This document shows, one piece after another, positions 27,368 through 36,973 of a DNA stretch of 44,350 nt. The notes below the pieces were generated by a model that worked only from the letters and a program-made list of their open reading frames with translations, did no database searches and had not been told where the DNA came from. Position 1 is the stretch's first letter; every line of letters begins with the position of its first letter. A program made the translations under genes and the position numbers. The DNA is from Methylococcaceae bacterium (GTDB lineage: Bacteria; Pseudomonadota; Gammaproteobacteria; Methylococcales; Methylomonadaceae). The stretch spans positions 1 through 44,350 of the forward strand of contig DAOUSJ010000005.1 of the NCBI GenBank assembly GCA_030627285.1, given 5' to 3'.

Positions 27368-28078
27368 TTATTTGATATGTATAGCGAACATATAGCTCAG
27401 TATTAAGCATGAACTAGAACCAAATATATTTATTGCAAAAATTTGTGCTATTTGTTGCATGTGATTAGTTAAAGTATAACCGTTGGCAAATACAGATAAA
27501 ATTAAATACACGCTGGATAGGGTAATAAATATACCTATGATAATTAAGCTTAAAGTTGCTTGATGTTCTAGTGATAAGGTAGATTTAGATAATAATAAAA
27601 CTCCGATTAAGCCAATTAAAAACGCCACTAAAGCATTAATTATAATTAATCCATACGGCAAAGCTAATTTTTGGGTGTGAAGCCAACCATTTTGGTTTAA
27701 AAATAATAGTTTGCCAATTAATAATCCTACCCAAACCGCACTTATACATGCAAAAATATTACCAATTATATTGAGAATAGCTTTAGTGAATTGTTGTTGT
27801 TCAATGAGTAAATAGGTATCTAGTGAGAAAGTAGCAAAGGTGGTAAATGCACCTAAAAAACCTACCAAAATTGCAGCTTTGTATTCTGAATTTAAGCCAA
27901 ATTTTTCAATTGTAAGACTTACACTTAATAAGCCCATTAGAAATGAACCGACTATATTAACAGTTAGAGTTCCATATGGAAATTCACGCCCTAACCAGTG
28001 GTAAATTCCATTGGAAACCAAAAATCTTAATACAGCTCCAGATGCACCTCCAAGTGCGATTACAAATAATGTGGTCAT
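27368..28078 (-). CDS. crcB: fused double-length CrcB/Fluc fluoride channel
   Basis: CrcB (Fluc) exports fluoride; normal members have about 125 residues and four helices and dimerise antiparallel. This one has 236 residues. Residues 1-123 are a complete CrcB with GGASGAVLRF, PYGTLTVNIVGSF (N41) and GFLGAFTTFATFSLDTYLL (F81, F84). Residues 139-236 are a degenerate second copy: PYGLIIINALVAF (N148) aligns with the first NIVGSF segment, and GIFITLSSVYLIL aligns with GAFTTFATF, with F81 and F84 replaced by L187 and V190. The second copy lacks helix 1, giving a 4+3 helix count that would invert it relative to the first. It follows orn by 5 bases. No fluoride riboswitch is visible. Confidence 0.85.
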   Translation of the reverse strand: MTTLFVIALGGASGAVLRFLVSNGIYHWLGREFPYGTLTVNIVGSFLMGLLSVSLTIEKFGLNSEYKAAILVGFLGAFTTFATFSLDTYLLIEQQQFTKAILNIIGNIFACISAVWVGLLIGKLLFLNQNGWLHTQKLALPYGLIIINALVAFLIGLIGVLLLSKSTLSLEHQATLSLIIIGIFITLSSVYLILSVFANGYTLTNHMQQIAQIFAINIFGSSSCLILSYMFAIHIK

Positions 28079-28083
28079 GAAAA

Positions 28084-28629
28084 TTAAAATTTAATAAAAT
28101 GTTCGCGATAGTGTTTGAGTTCGTTAATTGATTCAATCACATCATCTAAAGCTTGATGATTAGCAGTTTTTTTGAAGCTATTTTTTACTTCTGGAGCCCA
28201 GCGTCGAGCCAGTTCTTTCAAAGTAGAGACATCTAAATTGCGATAATGAAAAAATAGTTCCAACTTAGGCATATAACGGTATAAAAATCGGCGATCTTGA
28301 CAAATACTATTTCCAGACATTGGCGATTTATTCGGACTTAACCATTGTTTTAAAAAATTCAAGGTTTGTTGTTCTGCGTCACTTTCAGTAATAGTAGAAT
28401 TTTTTACGCGTTCAATTAAACCAGATTGTCCATGATGAGTTTGATTCCATTCATCCATTTTGGCTAAAGTTGCATCAGTTTGATGAATAGCCAGCACTGG
28501 CCCTTGGGCTAAAATATTCAAATTTTTATCAGTTACAATAGTGGCAATCTCAATGATTAAATCATTATCAGGATCTAACCCCGTCATTTCCAAATCTATC
28601 CATATTAAATTACTGGCATCCTGAGACAT
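28084..28629 (-). CDS. orn: oligoribonuclease
   Basis: Orn degrades short oligoribonucleotides left by RNA decay and also pGpG. The 181-residue DEDDh exonuclease shows the first motif [27 protein letters not shown] in the middle, [15 protein letters not shown]-like residues ([16 protein letters not shown]) and the last motif [12 protein letters not shown] with the catalytic His and Asp. Length and motifs are standard. It is followed by the fused crcB after 5 bases, so it probably supplies that gene's promoter, and is divergent from the M48 protease. Confidence 0.97.
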   Translation of the reverse strand: MSQDASNLIWIDLEMTGLDPDNDLIIEIATIVTDKNLNILAQGPVLAIHQTDATLAKMDEWNQTHHGQSGLIERVKNSTITESDAEQQTLNFLKQWLSPNKSPMSGNSICQDRRFLYRYMPKLELFFHYRNLDVSTLKELARRWAPEVKNSFKKTANHQALDDVIESINELKHYREHFIKF

Positions 28630-28714
28630 TTAATCTTTCCGCTGTGTTAATAAAGTGGCGGTTAGTGTAGCATTAGCTTTTTTGTATATCCATGTCGCAC
28701 TAGCATTTTTACCA

Positions 28715-29968
28715 ATGAATACATTTACTGTTATATTTTTATTTGCCCTTGTAATTTCTTACACCCTACAATTTTGGCTGTCAACACGGCAAAAAAAACA
28801 TGTGTTAGCGCATAGAGGCTCTGTACCTGAAGCTTTCAAAAACTCTATTGATTTACCCACACATCAAAAAGCTGCTGATTACACTGTAGAAAAAGGTCTT
28901 TTGAGTGATATAGATGCTATTTTTGGATTGGGTTTTTTGATAATTCTTACTTTAGGTGGTGGAATTGATGCAATATTTGCATATTGGACTGATTTTTCTG
29001 CATCAACGCTAATTAATGGTTTAGTGTCTATGGCAAGTATTTTTCTAATCATGACTATAATTGAATTGCCGATGAGTTATTATCAAACTTTTGTAGTCGA
29101 AGCAAAATATGGTTTTAATAAAAGCACGCTGCAACAATTTATCCAAGATCAAGCCATGTCAATGGGATTGGTCATAGCAATTGGGATGCCGTTATTAGCT
29201 TTGATTTTATGGATTATGGATAGCATTGGTTCTAGTTGGTGGCTATGGGCATGGGCAATTTTAATGGGAGTTTCTTTATTAATGAGCTGGTTATTCCCAA
29301 CAGTAATTGCACCGCTATTTAATAAATTCACCCCTATGGAAGATGGAACTTTAAAAGATCGGATTCAAGGTTTATTATCTCGTTGTGGTTTCAATAGCGA
29401 TGGCATTTTTATTATGGATGGATCGAAACGTTCAGGACATGGAAATGCTTATTTTACTGGCATGGGCGAGAATAAACGCATTGTATTTTACGATACTTTA
29501 GTTGAATCTTTAGATGATGAAGAATTAGAAGCCGTACTAGCACATGAATTAGGACATTTTAAATGTAAACATGTAATTAAAATGTTAATTGCTTCTTCTA
29601 TAACTACCTTAATAAGTTTTGCAATTTTAGGTTGGTTAATTGATGCGGAATGGTTTTACACTGGTTTAGGTGTGGATTTAGCGCAACAATCCAATGCAGT
29701 AGCATTATTGTTATTTACTTTAGTATCGCCAGTATTTACTCCATTTATGCAACCTATTAGTGCTTATTTTCAACGTAAATTTGAATTTGAAGCTGATGAT
29801 TTTGCTGCGAAAAATGCGCAAGCATCTAAACTTATTAGTGGTTTGGTGAAATTATATAAAGAAAATGCGAATACTCTTACACCAGATCCATTATATTCTG
29901 CATTTCATTATAGTCATCCACCAGCAGCAATTCGAATTAATCATTTAGAATCAACATCTACAGATTAA
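28715..29968 (+). CDS. M48 family membrane metalloprotease (Ste24-like)
   Basis: This is an integral-membrane zinc protease of the Ste24/CAAX-prenyl-protease-1 type, 417 residues from the ATG at 28715; a GTG at 28655 is in frame but adds an atypical extension. Multiple hydrophobic helices precede the catalytic HELGH (H277-H281) in AVLAHELGHFKCKH. Other family features are SKRSGHGNAYFTG before it and a downstream EFEADDFAA segment that supplies the third zinc ligand. The bacterial substrate is unknown; membrane protein quality control is usual for the family. rsgA starts directly after its stop codon. Confidence 0.9.
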   Translation: MNTFTVIFLFALVISYTLQFWLSTRQKKHVLAHRGSVPEAFKNSIDLPTHQKAADYTVEKGLLSDIDAIFGLGFLIILTLGGGIDAIFAYWTDFSASTLINGLVSMASIFLIMTIIELPMSYYQTFVVEAKYGFNKSTLQQFIQDQAMSMGLVIAIGMPLLALILWIMDSIGSSWWLWAWAILMGVSLLMSWLFPTVIAPLFNKFTPMEDGTLKDRIQGLLSRCGFNSDGIFIMDGSKRSGHGNAYFTGMGENKRIVFYDTLVESLDDEELEAVLAHELGHFKCKHVIKMLIASSITTLISFAILGWLIDAEWFYTGLGVDLAQQSNAVALLLFTLVSPVFTPFMQPISAYFQRKFEFEADDFAAKNAQASKLISGLVKLYKENANTLTPDPLYSAFHYSHPPAAIRINHLESTSTD

Positions 29969-30844
29969 ATGCAAACATTATTACAAGGGCAAGTTATTTC
30001 GCATTTAGGGAAAAGTATTGCAGTTGAGCATGCGCAACAGGTGATTTTATGTCAAAGTTTGCGCAAGCTAGAAACTGTAGCTGTTGGAGATGAGGTTTTA
30101 TTTAAATATGTTGCCGATAAACAGGGGCGTATTGAAAAAATTTTGCCGCGCCGATCTACTTTAAAACGTCCAAGTAGATTAGGTAAAACACGAGTAGTAG
30201 CGGCAAATTTGGATAATGTGTATATAGTGTTTGCGCCTGAACCTTATTGCGATTTTTTATTAATTGATCAATATTTAGCAGTATGTGAAAGTAATAATTT
30301 AACGGCGGTATTGGTATTTAATAAACAAGATTTAAATATTAGTTCTGTGCTTGAAACTGAATTACAAGATTATTTATACTTAGGTTATAAATTGCATCGT
30401 GTAAGTGTAATAAATGAAGCTGGGATGCAAGAGTTACAGCAAGATTTACAAGGACATGTAAGTATTTTTACTGGGCAATCTGGAGTCGGTAAATCATCGT
30501 TAACTAATTCTTTGATTCCTGATAAAGATTTAAAGACTAATACAGTTTCAACCATCACTAAACATGGTCGGCATACTACTACTGCTGCTACTTTGTATCA
30601 TTTGCCCACTGGTGGAGATTTAATTGATAGCCCTGGAGTAGCAATTTTTGGCTTGGCAGGTTTAACTGTAACTCAGTTAGCTTGGGGTTATAGAGAATTT
30701 CAGGATTATATTAATAAATGCAAATTTCATAATTGCCGGCATTTAAAAGATAAGGGTTGTGCAGTGCGTTTAGCTGCGGAAACTGGGATTATATCTCCGC
30801 AACGTTATGCTAGGTTTTTAAAATTAATTACTAAAATGCAATAA
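29969..30844 (+). CDS. rsgA: ribosome small-subunit GTPase RsgA
   Basis: RsgA is a circularly permuted GTPase that checks late 30S assembly. The 291-residue protein has an N-terminal OB fold, then the permuted G motifs: G4 (FNKQDL) comes before G1 (GQSGVGKSS, 169-177), and G3 (DSPG) follows. A C-terminal zinc-binding segment has CKFHNCRHLKDKGC. The ATG follows the M48 stop with no gap (TAAATG), indicating coupled translation. The two-gene order M48 protease-rsgA matches common gammaproteobacterial neighbourhoods. Confidence 0.96.
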   Translation: MQTLLQGQVISHLGKSIAVEHAQQVILCQSLRKLETVAVGDEVLFKYVADKQGRIEKILPRRSTLKRPSRLGKTRVVAANLDNVYIVFAPEPYCDFLLIDQYLAVCESNNLTAVLVFNKQDLNISSVLETELQDYLYLGYKLHRVSVINEAGMQELQQDLQGHVSIFTGQSGVGKSSLTNSLIPDKDLKTNTVSTITKHGRHTTTAATLYHLPTGGDLIDSPGVAIFGLAGLTVTQLAWGYREFQDYINKCKFHNCRHLKDKGCAVRLAAETGIISPQRYARFLKLITKMQ

Positions 30845-30862
30845 TTTTATATTGGTTTAAGT

Positions 30863-31753
30863 TTAGTTTTTGCTAGTAACTACTAAATAACCAGCAATAG
30901 AAACTCCGATAAATACCGGAATTAGAATCATTGGTGGTTGTTTGCTATACACTAGAAAATCAATTCCTGCTGCCATCAATGGTTGTAAATAAATGAAAAT
31001 CATTGATTGGCTGGGGGATAAATATTTTAAGGCTTTAAAACTGAGTAAATAAGTAAATGAAGTAGAAATAACAATTTCAAAAATTATCTTACCTAAATTC
31101 ATGTTAGATTCTAATGAATAATCTACAATCACATAAAATTTATCTACTTCCCACATCAATAATGCAAACCCACCAAAAAATAACATACTGGCGGAAATAA
31201 TTGGTGATGGGAAGCCATCTTTAACCAATCTTTTGGTGAGCATGGTTGAAAAACATAAAAATATTACACTTCCAAAAATTAATATGTCACCAAGACCGAT
31301 GCCAACATCACCATTAGATTTAGAAGATGATAAAATTACTACCATCGTAAAACCTATGATACAGCCAATTATTTTGCGCCATGAGAATTTCTCTACGCCA
31401 AATAAGATTGCAATTAAGGCTGCAGTAATTGGAATTAAGTTCATAATCACCGCAGTATTTAGCGGTGTAGAAAGCATTAAACCATTAAGAAACAAAATTT
31501 GGTTAGCAACGTAACCGAAAAATGCAATTGCTAATAATGTTTGGATGTTTTCCATAGCAATGCTACGTACATCTTTGTAATACATAACAAATAATAGGAT
31601 GCCACCGAAAAATCCGCGAACTCCACCTAGTAAAATTGGTGAGACAGTTTGTAAAACATCTTTAGCGACAAAAAAATGTAAACAAAATGTAAATGATACG
31701 GTGAGGCTGCATAAACTCCCGATTAATTTGTTGCTATGACTGATGTTTTTCAT
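30863..31753 (-). CDS. EamA/DMT-family transporter
   Basis: The 296-residue protein has about ten transmembrane helices in two EamA repeats (about residues 8-145 and 155-292), the architecture of drug/metabolite exporters. Helices are glycine- and alanine-rich with few charges, and the short loops carry lysine and arginine. The region PLNTAVIMNLIPITAAL in repeat 1 and YLSPSQSMIFIYLQPLMAA in repeat 2 are typical of the family. The substrate cannot be predicted. It is convergent with rsgA and stands alone. Confidence 0.88.
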   Translation of the reverse strand: MKNISHSNKLIGSLCSLTVSFTFCLHFFVAKDVLQTVSPILLGGVRGFFGGILLFVMYYKDVRSIAMENIQTLLAIAFFGYVANQILFLNGLMLSTPLNTAVIMNLIPITAALIAILFGVEKFSWRKIIGCIIGFTMVVILSSSKSNGDVGIGLGDILIFGSVIFLCFSTMLTKRLVKDGFPSPIISASMLFFGGFALLMWEVDKFYVIVDYSLESNMNLGKIIFEIVISTSFTYLLSFKALKYLSPSQSMIFIYLQPLMAAGIDFLVYSKQPPMILIPVFIGVSIAGYLVVTSKN

Positions 31754-31870
31754 TTAGTGATGGCATCCCTTGTAAATGATTTAGCGTGTTAAAGGTAATT
31801 ATAATACAGTTTGATTTTTTTTAAAGTTATGTCGCCTGATATATAGAAATTTTTTCTATATAAGTAAATA

Positions 31871-32860
31871 TTAAAATATTAAAGTTTTAGAATTTGCACC
31901 AGTTTGTTCTTGAACTAATTTCGGCACTAAATACCCAGGTAAATTTGCTTGCATCTGTTGAAATAATTGGCTGGCAATAGTTTCTGAAACTGAAAAATGC
32001 GCTGTACCTTGGGCTTTATCCAAAATATGTAAATAATATGGTAATACATTGGCTGCAAAAAGTTGTTCACTAAGTTGACATAATTGTTTGGCATCATCAT
32101 TAATGCCTTGTAATAATACCGTTTGATTTAATAAAGTAATATCATGTTGTTTGATTTTTTGGCAGGTTTGTACAACTTCCATGCTCAATTCTTGGCTATG
32201 ATTGCAATGAATTACTATGATAATTTGTTTAGAACTGTATTGAAATCGAGACAATAATGTTGCTGTAATGCGTGCTGGTAAGACCACTGGTAGACGGCTG
32301 TGAAGCCTAATTCTTTTAATGTGGCTTATATTTTCTAATTGGCTCAATAATTGGGCTAATTTATCATCACTAAGTAAGAGTGGGTCGCCGCCGCTTAAAA
32401 TTACTTCACTAATTTCAGTATGTTGTTGAATATATTCAATTGCTTGTTGTTGTTTACTTGGGTTTAGTTGTATTTCTGAGTAAGGAAAATTGCGCCGAAA
32501 ACAATAGCGGCAATGAATTGCACATGCACCAGTAGTTATTAATAACACTCTGCCATGATATTTATGAATTACTCCAAAATCTTTGGTAGCTGCTAGATCA
32601 CCTACTGGATCAGCACTAAAACCAACTTGTTCGATTAATTCAGCGGCATTCGGCAAGACTTGCTTTAATAAAGGATCATTTGGGTTATTTTTTTGCATGC
32701 AGGCAGCAAAACTCTGTGGTACTCGCAAAGTAAAATCTTGTTGGGCTGCTGCTGATGCGATCTTATCGGGATTTAAGTGTAAATATTCACACAGACTTGG
32801 AATGGTTTTAAAGGCAGTATTTAGTTGTTGTTGCCATGTATGCGTGGAAGAAATTGTCAA
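31871..32860 (-). CDS. epmB: EF-P beta-lysylation protein EpmB (lysine 2,3-aminomutase)
   Basis: EpmB converts alpha-lysine to (R)-beta-lysine, which EpmA attaches to EF-P. The 329-residue radical-SAM protein has the 4Fe-4S motif CAIHCRYC (C113, C117, C120) followed by FRRNFPY, and the SGGDPLLL and HSRLPVVLPARIT motifs of the lysine aminomutase family. The C-terminal part has PYYLHILDKAQGTAHF, which supports PLP and substrate binding in this family. It is divergent from efp-epmA, so all three modification components lie within 2.7 kb. Confidence 0.95.
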   Translation of the reverse strand: MTISSTHTWQQQLNTAFKTIPSLCEYLHLNPDKIASAAAQQDFTLRVPQSFAACMQKNNPNDPLLKQVLPNAAELIEQVGFSADPVGDLAATKDFGVIHKYHGRVLLITTGACAIHCRYCFRRNFPYSEIQLNPSKQQQAIEYIQQHTEISEVILSGGDPLLLSDDKLAQLLSQLENISHIKRIRLHSRLPVVLPARITATLLSRFQYSSKQIIIVIHCNHSQELSMEVVQTCQKIKQHDITLLNQTVLLQGINDDAKQLCQLSEQLFAANVLPYYLHILDKAQGTAHFSVSETIASQLFQQMQANLPGYLVPKLVQEQTGANSKTLIF

Positions 32861-32888
32861 GGTTGTTGCCTTTAAAAAATGGATTTAG

Positions 32889-32917
32889 TTTCTATCAACG
32901 AAACGCTCTATTATAAT
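32889..32917 (+). promoter_or_regulatory. probable sigma70 promoter of efp
   Basis: TATAAT at 32912-32917 is a perfect -10, 17 bases after a weak -35 (TTTCTA). It lies about 40 bases upstream of the efp ATG, which has a GAGGA site. Confidence 0.45.
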
Positions 32918-32955
32918 GAGGGATTAAAATTTATGTTGGTTCTTACGAGGAAAAA

Positions 32956-33525
32956 ATGGCAACCTACAGCACAAACGAATTTAAAGCAGGTTTAAAAATC
33001 ATGATTGATGCAGATCCATGCGCAATTATTGAAAATGAATTTGTTAAACCTGGTAAAGGGCAAGCGTTTAGTCGGGTTAAAATTAGAAATTTAAAAACAG
33101 GGCGTGTCATTGAAAGAACTTATAAATCTGGTGAATCTGTTGAAGCTGCTGATGTAGTTGATATGGATATGAGCTATTTATATACCGACCATGAATTTTG
33201 GTATTTTATGGTTGATGAAACTTATGTGCAGTATCAAGCTGATGCAGTTGCAGTTGGGGATGCAATGAAATGGCTTAAAGAACAAGATTTATGTACCATG
33301 ACTTTATGGAATGATGAGCCGTTATCTTTAGTGCCGCCTAATTTTGTTGAGTTAAAAATTACTGATACTGATCCAGGTTTGAAAGGTGATACTTCTGGTG
33401 GAGGCGGTAAACCAGCAACTTTAGAAACTGGGGCAATAGTTAGAGTGCCATTATTTGTCCAAATTGATGAGTTAATTAAAGTTGATACTCGTAATGGCGA
33501 ATATGTATCTAGGGCTAAATCTTAG
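32956..33525 (+). CDS. efp: elongation factor P
   Basis: EF-P rescues ribosomes stalled at polyproline. The 189-residue, three-domain protein has the modifiable loop with lysine K34 ([12 protein letters not shown]), the residue that EpmA beta-lysylates. Other family stretches are [12 protein letters not shown], the domain II motif [12 protein letters not shown] and the C-terminal [29 protein letters not shown]. The stop TAG shares its G with the GTG start of epmA. Confidence 0.98.
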   Translation: MATYSTNEFKAGLKIMIDADPCAIIENEFVKPGKGQAFSRVKIRNLKTGRVIERTYKSGESVEAADVVDMDMSYLYTDHEFWYFMVDETYVQYQADAVAVGDAMKWLKEQDLCTMTLWNDEPLSLVPPNFVELKITDTDPGLKGDTSGGGGKPATLETGAIVRVPLFVQIDELIKVDTRNGEYVSRAKS

Positions 33526-34505
33526 TGCTAGCAGCTTGGAAACCTAAATGTGATCTAGCTAAATTAAAGTTGCGAGCGCAGTTATTACATACAATTAGGC
33601 AGTTTTTTCTAGCTAAACAAGTTTTAGAGGTAGAAACACCCTTATTGTGTCATGCGACTGGTACAGATCCACATTTAGATTTTTTTCGGACTAAATACCA
33701 GCAAGGCAAGCATCAGCAAGAATTATTTCTACAAACTTCACCTGAATTTGCTATGAAACGTTTATTAGCGGCTGGAAGTGGCAGTATATTTCAAATTTGT
33801 AAAGCGTTTCGAAATGCTGAATCAGGACGATTTCATAACCCTGAATTTACTATTTTGGAATGGTATCGGTTAGATTTTGCTTTAGAGACCTTAATAGACG
33901 AAGTAATTAGTTTATTAGGGATAATATTTGCACCCAATTTATCTTTACAAGCTAGTGAAAAAATTAGCTATAAAGATTTGTTTTATCAACATACTGGTTT
34001 AAATCCATTGGTTTTTTCTAAAACTGCATATCAAAAATATGCTTTGGAAAATCAACTTTCAGAAGCAATAGATTTGTGTGCAGAACAACATAGTCTATGG
34101 TTAGATTTTATTTTTAGTCATAAAATTCAACCAAGACTAGGTGCAAATAAAATTACTGTGGTCTATGCATATCCAGCTTGTCAAGCTTCATTGGCAAAAA
34201 TTAATTCACAAAATAGTTTAATTGCAGATAGATTTGAAGTCTTTGTGAATGGGGTTGAATTAGGTAATGGGTTTTTAGAATTACAAGATGCTATTGAACA
34301 AGGACAACGTTTTGAAGCTGAAATTGAGCTTCGGAGGCAACAACATTTACCCGCAGTGCAGAAAGATGAGTTGTTTTTAGCGGCGTTAAATGCAGGACTC
34401 CCAGATTGTAGTGGGGTTGCTATAGGTCTTGATCGGATTTTAATGCTACTAGATAATAGTGTTAGTATCGAAAATATATTAGCATTTCCGATAAATAACG
34501 CCTAA
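33525..34505 (+). CDS. epmA: EF-P lysyl-transferase EpmA (GenX/PoxA)
   Basis: EpmA, a truncated class II lysyl-tRNA synthetase homologue, ligates beta-lysine to EF-P K34. The 326-residue protein lacks the anticodon-binding domain, as expected. Motif 2 is CKAFRNAESGRFHNPEFTILEWYR-like, split as FRNAESGRFHNPEF plus TILEWYRLDF. Motif 3 is GVAIGLDRILML. The HLDFFRTKYQ region near the N terminus is also typical. The start is GTG 33525, overlapping the efp stop by one base, so translation is coupled. With epmB divergent next door, the modification set is complete except for the hydroxylase EpmC, not seen here. Confidence 0.96.
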   Translation: MLAAWKPKCDLAKLKLRAQLLHTIRQFFLAKQVLEVETPLLCHATGTDPHLDFFRTKYQQGKHQQELFLQTSPEFAMKRLLAAGSGSIFQICKAFRNAESGRFHNPEFTILEWYRLDFALETLIDEVISLLGIIFAPNLSLQASEKISYKDLFYQHTGLNPLVFSKTAYQKYALENQLSEAIDLCAEQHSLWLDFIFSHKIQPRLGANKITVVYAYPACQASLAKINSQNSLIADRFEVFVNGVELGNGFLELQDAIEQGQRFEAEIELRRQQHLPAVQKDELFLAALNAGLPDCSGVAIGLDRILMLLDNSVSIENILAFPINNA

Positions 34506-34526
34506 GTAATTCCCTGCTGTAGATCA

Positions 34527-34535
34527 TGGTATAAT
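34527..34535 (+). promoter_or_regulatory. extended -10 promoter of bamA
   Basis: TGGTATAAT at 34527-34535 is a perfect extended -10; a weak TAATTC is 17 bases upstream. It lies about 58 bases before the GTG start of bamA. Confidence 0.5.
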
Positions 34536-34592
34536 TTTTGCTCATCATTATTTAATTCCTTAATTTATGCTCTTCAAGTTTCTGGTAATTTT

Positions 34593-36872
34593 GTGAAAAA
34601 TCCTCTTATTGCTTCAATATTAACCTTAACTAGCGTTATTGCTCCAGTTGTAAATAGTGCAGAAAGCTTTATTGTTGAAGACATTAAAGTTAAAGGCTTA
34701 CAACGCACACCTGTCGGTACAGTCTATAATTATTTGCCAGTGAAAATTGGGGATAATTTTGCTCAACATCAGGTTGCAGATACAATTCGGGCTTTATTTA
34801 AAACTGGGTTTTTTAAAGACATTAATTTAGAACGTGAGGGATCACAATTAATAATTAATGTTGTCGAAAGACCATCAATTGCAAAAATAATTTTTGAAGG
34901 CAATGAAGATATTAGCTCCGAAGATTTAACCAAAGAAATGGCGAAAAATGGTTTTGCTGAAGGTAAAATTTTTAATCCGCAAATTTTGGATCAAGTGGAA
35001 CAAGCTTTACGGCGGCAATATTTTAGTCATGGTAAATATGGTTTAACTATTGATACTGAAGTGTCAAAATTAACTCGTAATAGAGTTGGTATTCACATTA
35101 ATATTGCCGAAGGTCAAGTTGCAAAAATCAAACAAATTACTATTGTTGGCAATAATAGTTTTGATATTGGAACTTTATTAAAAAGTTTTGAACTAAGTAC
35201 TAGCAATTTTTTATCTTTTTATTCCAAAGACGACCAATATTCAAAATTAAAATTATCGGCGGATTTAGAACGCTTACGCTCATATTATTTAGATCGCGGC
35301 TATATTAATTATGCAATTGAATCTTCACAAATTACTTTAACACCAGATAAAAAAGAAATTTATATTACTGTAAATACTAACGAAGGTGATGTTTTTACCG
35401 TAGATAAGGTAAAGCTTGCGGGTAATTTGGTAATAGAACCAGAAGAATTATTGAAATTAATGTTGGTTGGGCCTGGAGAAATATTTTCACGTAAAAACGC
35501 TACCGCAACTTCAAAAAATATTTCTGATCGTTTAGGTGATGAAGGTTATGCGTTTGCAAATGTGAATATGGTGCCTGAAATTGATAATGACACCAAAACT
35601 GTAGAAATGACGTTTTTTGTGGATCCAAATAAAAGGGTGTACGTGCGTAGAATTAACATGGAAGGCAATAGTAAAACTAGAGATGAAGTTTTACGGCGTG
35701 AAATGCGGCAAATGGAATCTAGTTGGGCATCTACAGCTAAAATTGAACGTTCTAAAGCTAGATTAGATCGTTTGGGTTATTTTGAAGAAGTAAAAGTTGA
35801 TATGCCGCCAGTAGTTGGGACTGCGGATCAAATTGATGTGAATTATTCTGTAATTGAGAAAGCTTCTGGAAATTTAACTGCTGGAGTTGGTTTTTCCCAA
35901 ACTCAAGGCTTAATTTTTAATGCGAATGTTTCCCAAGACAATGTGTTTGGAACTGGCAAGCAAGTAAGTCTAAGTTTCAATAATAGTGATATTTCAACTC
36001 AATATCAATTTGGTTATTTTGACCCATATTTCACATTAGACGGCGTTAGTTTAGGTTATGATTTAGGTTATCGTTCTCGGGATGCAGAAGAAGCTAATAT
36101 TTCTAATTACACCACTGATGTAATTCATACTGGCTTGAATTTTGGGTTGCCATTAAATGAAAGTGATCGTTTAAGATTTAATTTAGATTTAAAGCATACT
36201 AAGTTGAAAACTTCTAGTTTTTCTTCTGATGAAATCATAGGCTTTATTAATGATGAAGGTGATAAATTTTTAACTTTTTCAGTGGGATTAGGCTGGAGTC
36301 ATGATACTTTGAATCGTTCTATTTTCCCAACTAACGGTGGATTACAACGTTTATCTGCTTTAGCAACTGTACCTGGAAGCGATTTAGAATATTATAAACT
36401 TAGTTATAAACAACAGCATTATTTCCCTATAGCCAAAGATTTTACTTTTAAATTACATGCTGAAGTAGCTTATGGAGATGGTTATTGGGATACGGAAAAA
36501 TTACCGTTTTTTGAACATTATTTTGCTGGTGGAGTGCGTTCAGTACGTGGTTTTGACGATAACACTTTAGGCCCTAGAGATTCAAGAAATGATCCCTTTG
36601 GCGGTACTAGTAAAATTGTTGCTAATGCAGAATTGTTTTTTCCTATACCATTTATAGGTGAAGAAATTAGATCGGTGCGCTTAGGAGCATTTTTTGATGC
36701 AGGCACGGTTAATAATGGTTTTAGTGTAAATAAGATGCGTTATTCGGCAGGTGTTTCTGGAGAATGGTTATCACCTTTTGGAGCGTTAACTATTAGCTTA
36801 GCTAAACCATTAAATGCTGATGACAATGATGAAGAACAAATGTTTCAATTTTCTTTTGGCTCAGGTTTTTAA
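34593..36872 (+). CDS. bamA: outer membrane protein assembly factor BamA
   Basis: BamA is the Omp85 core of the BAM complex that inserts beta-barrels in the outer membrane. The 759-residue protein has a signal peptide (cleavage near VNSA-E, residues 20-24), five POTRA domains (about 24-420) and a C-terminal 16-strand barrel with the VRGF lock motif (GVRSVRGFDDNTLGPRD). It ends in a terminal Phe. The start is GTG at 34593 with a weak ribosome-binding site. It is followed by skp, fabZ and lpxA in the classic order, but without lpxD. Confidence 0.97.
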   Translation: MKNPLIASILTLTSVIAPVVNSAESFIVEDIKVKGLQRTPVGTVYNYLPVKIGDNFAQHQVADTIRALFKTGFFKDINLEREGSQLIINVVERPSIAKIIFEGNEDISSEDLTKEMAKNGFAEGKIFNPQILDQVEQALRRQYFSHGKYGLTIDTEVSKLTRNRVGIHINIAEGQVAKIKQITIVGNNSFDIGTLLKSFELSTSNFLSFYSKDDQYSKLKLSADLERLRSYYLDRGYINYAIESSQITLTPDKKEIYITVNTNEGDVFTVDKVKLAGNLVIEPEELLKLMLVGPGEIFSRKNATATSKNISDRLGDEGYAFANVNMVPEIDNDTKTVEMTFFVDPNKRVYVRRINMEGNSKTRDEVLRREMRQMESSWASTAKIERSKARLDRLGYFEEVKVDMPPVVGTADQIDVNYSVIEKASGNLTAGVGFSQTQGLIFNANVSQDNVFGTGKQVSLSFNNSDISTQYQFGYFDPYFTLDGVSLGYDLGYRSRDAEEANISNYTTDVIHTGLNFGLPLNESDRLRFNLDLKHTKLKTSSFSSDEIIGFINDEGDKFLTFSVGLGWSHDTLNRSIFPTNGGLQRLSALATVPGSDLEYYKLSYKQQHYFPIAKDFTFKLHAEVAYGDGYWDTEKLPFFEHYFAGGVRSVRGFDDNTLGPRDSRNDPFGGTSKIVANAELFFPIPFIGEEIRSVRLGAFFDAGTVNNGFSVNKMRYSAGVSGEWLSPFGALTISLAKPLNADDNDEEQMFQFSFGSGF

Positions 36873-36905
36873 TCGAAGTCCTTTTATTTGATATAGTTTT
36901 TCCAC

Positions 36906-36911
36906 TATAAT
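36906..36911 (+). promoter_or_regulatory. possible -10 box upstream of skp
   Basis: TATAAT at 36906-36911 follows TTTATT at 17-base spacing, in the 101-base bamA-skp gap. It could give skp-fabZ-lpxA-rnhB a promoter of its own. Confidence 0.3.
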
Positions 36912-36973
36912 CCGTTTATAAATTATAACATTACAAAATTTGTTAAATAACATCTTGAAAAATTGGAGATTAC

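Noticed and set aside
27350-28083. Fluoride riboswitch for crcB
   Set aside because: crcB follows orn by only 5 bases, so there is no leader in which a riboswitch could fit.
28655-28714. Longer GTG start for the M48 protease
   Set aside because: It adds an atypical segment close to the divergent orn promoter; the ATG at 28715 starts at the first family-like helix.
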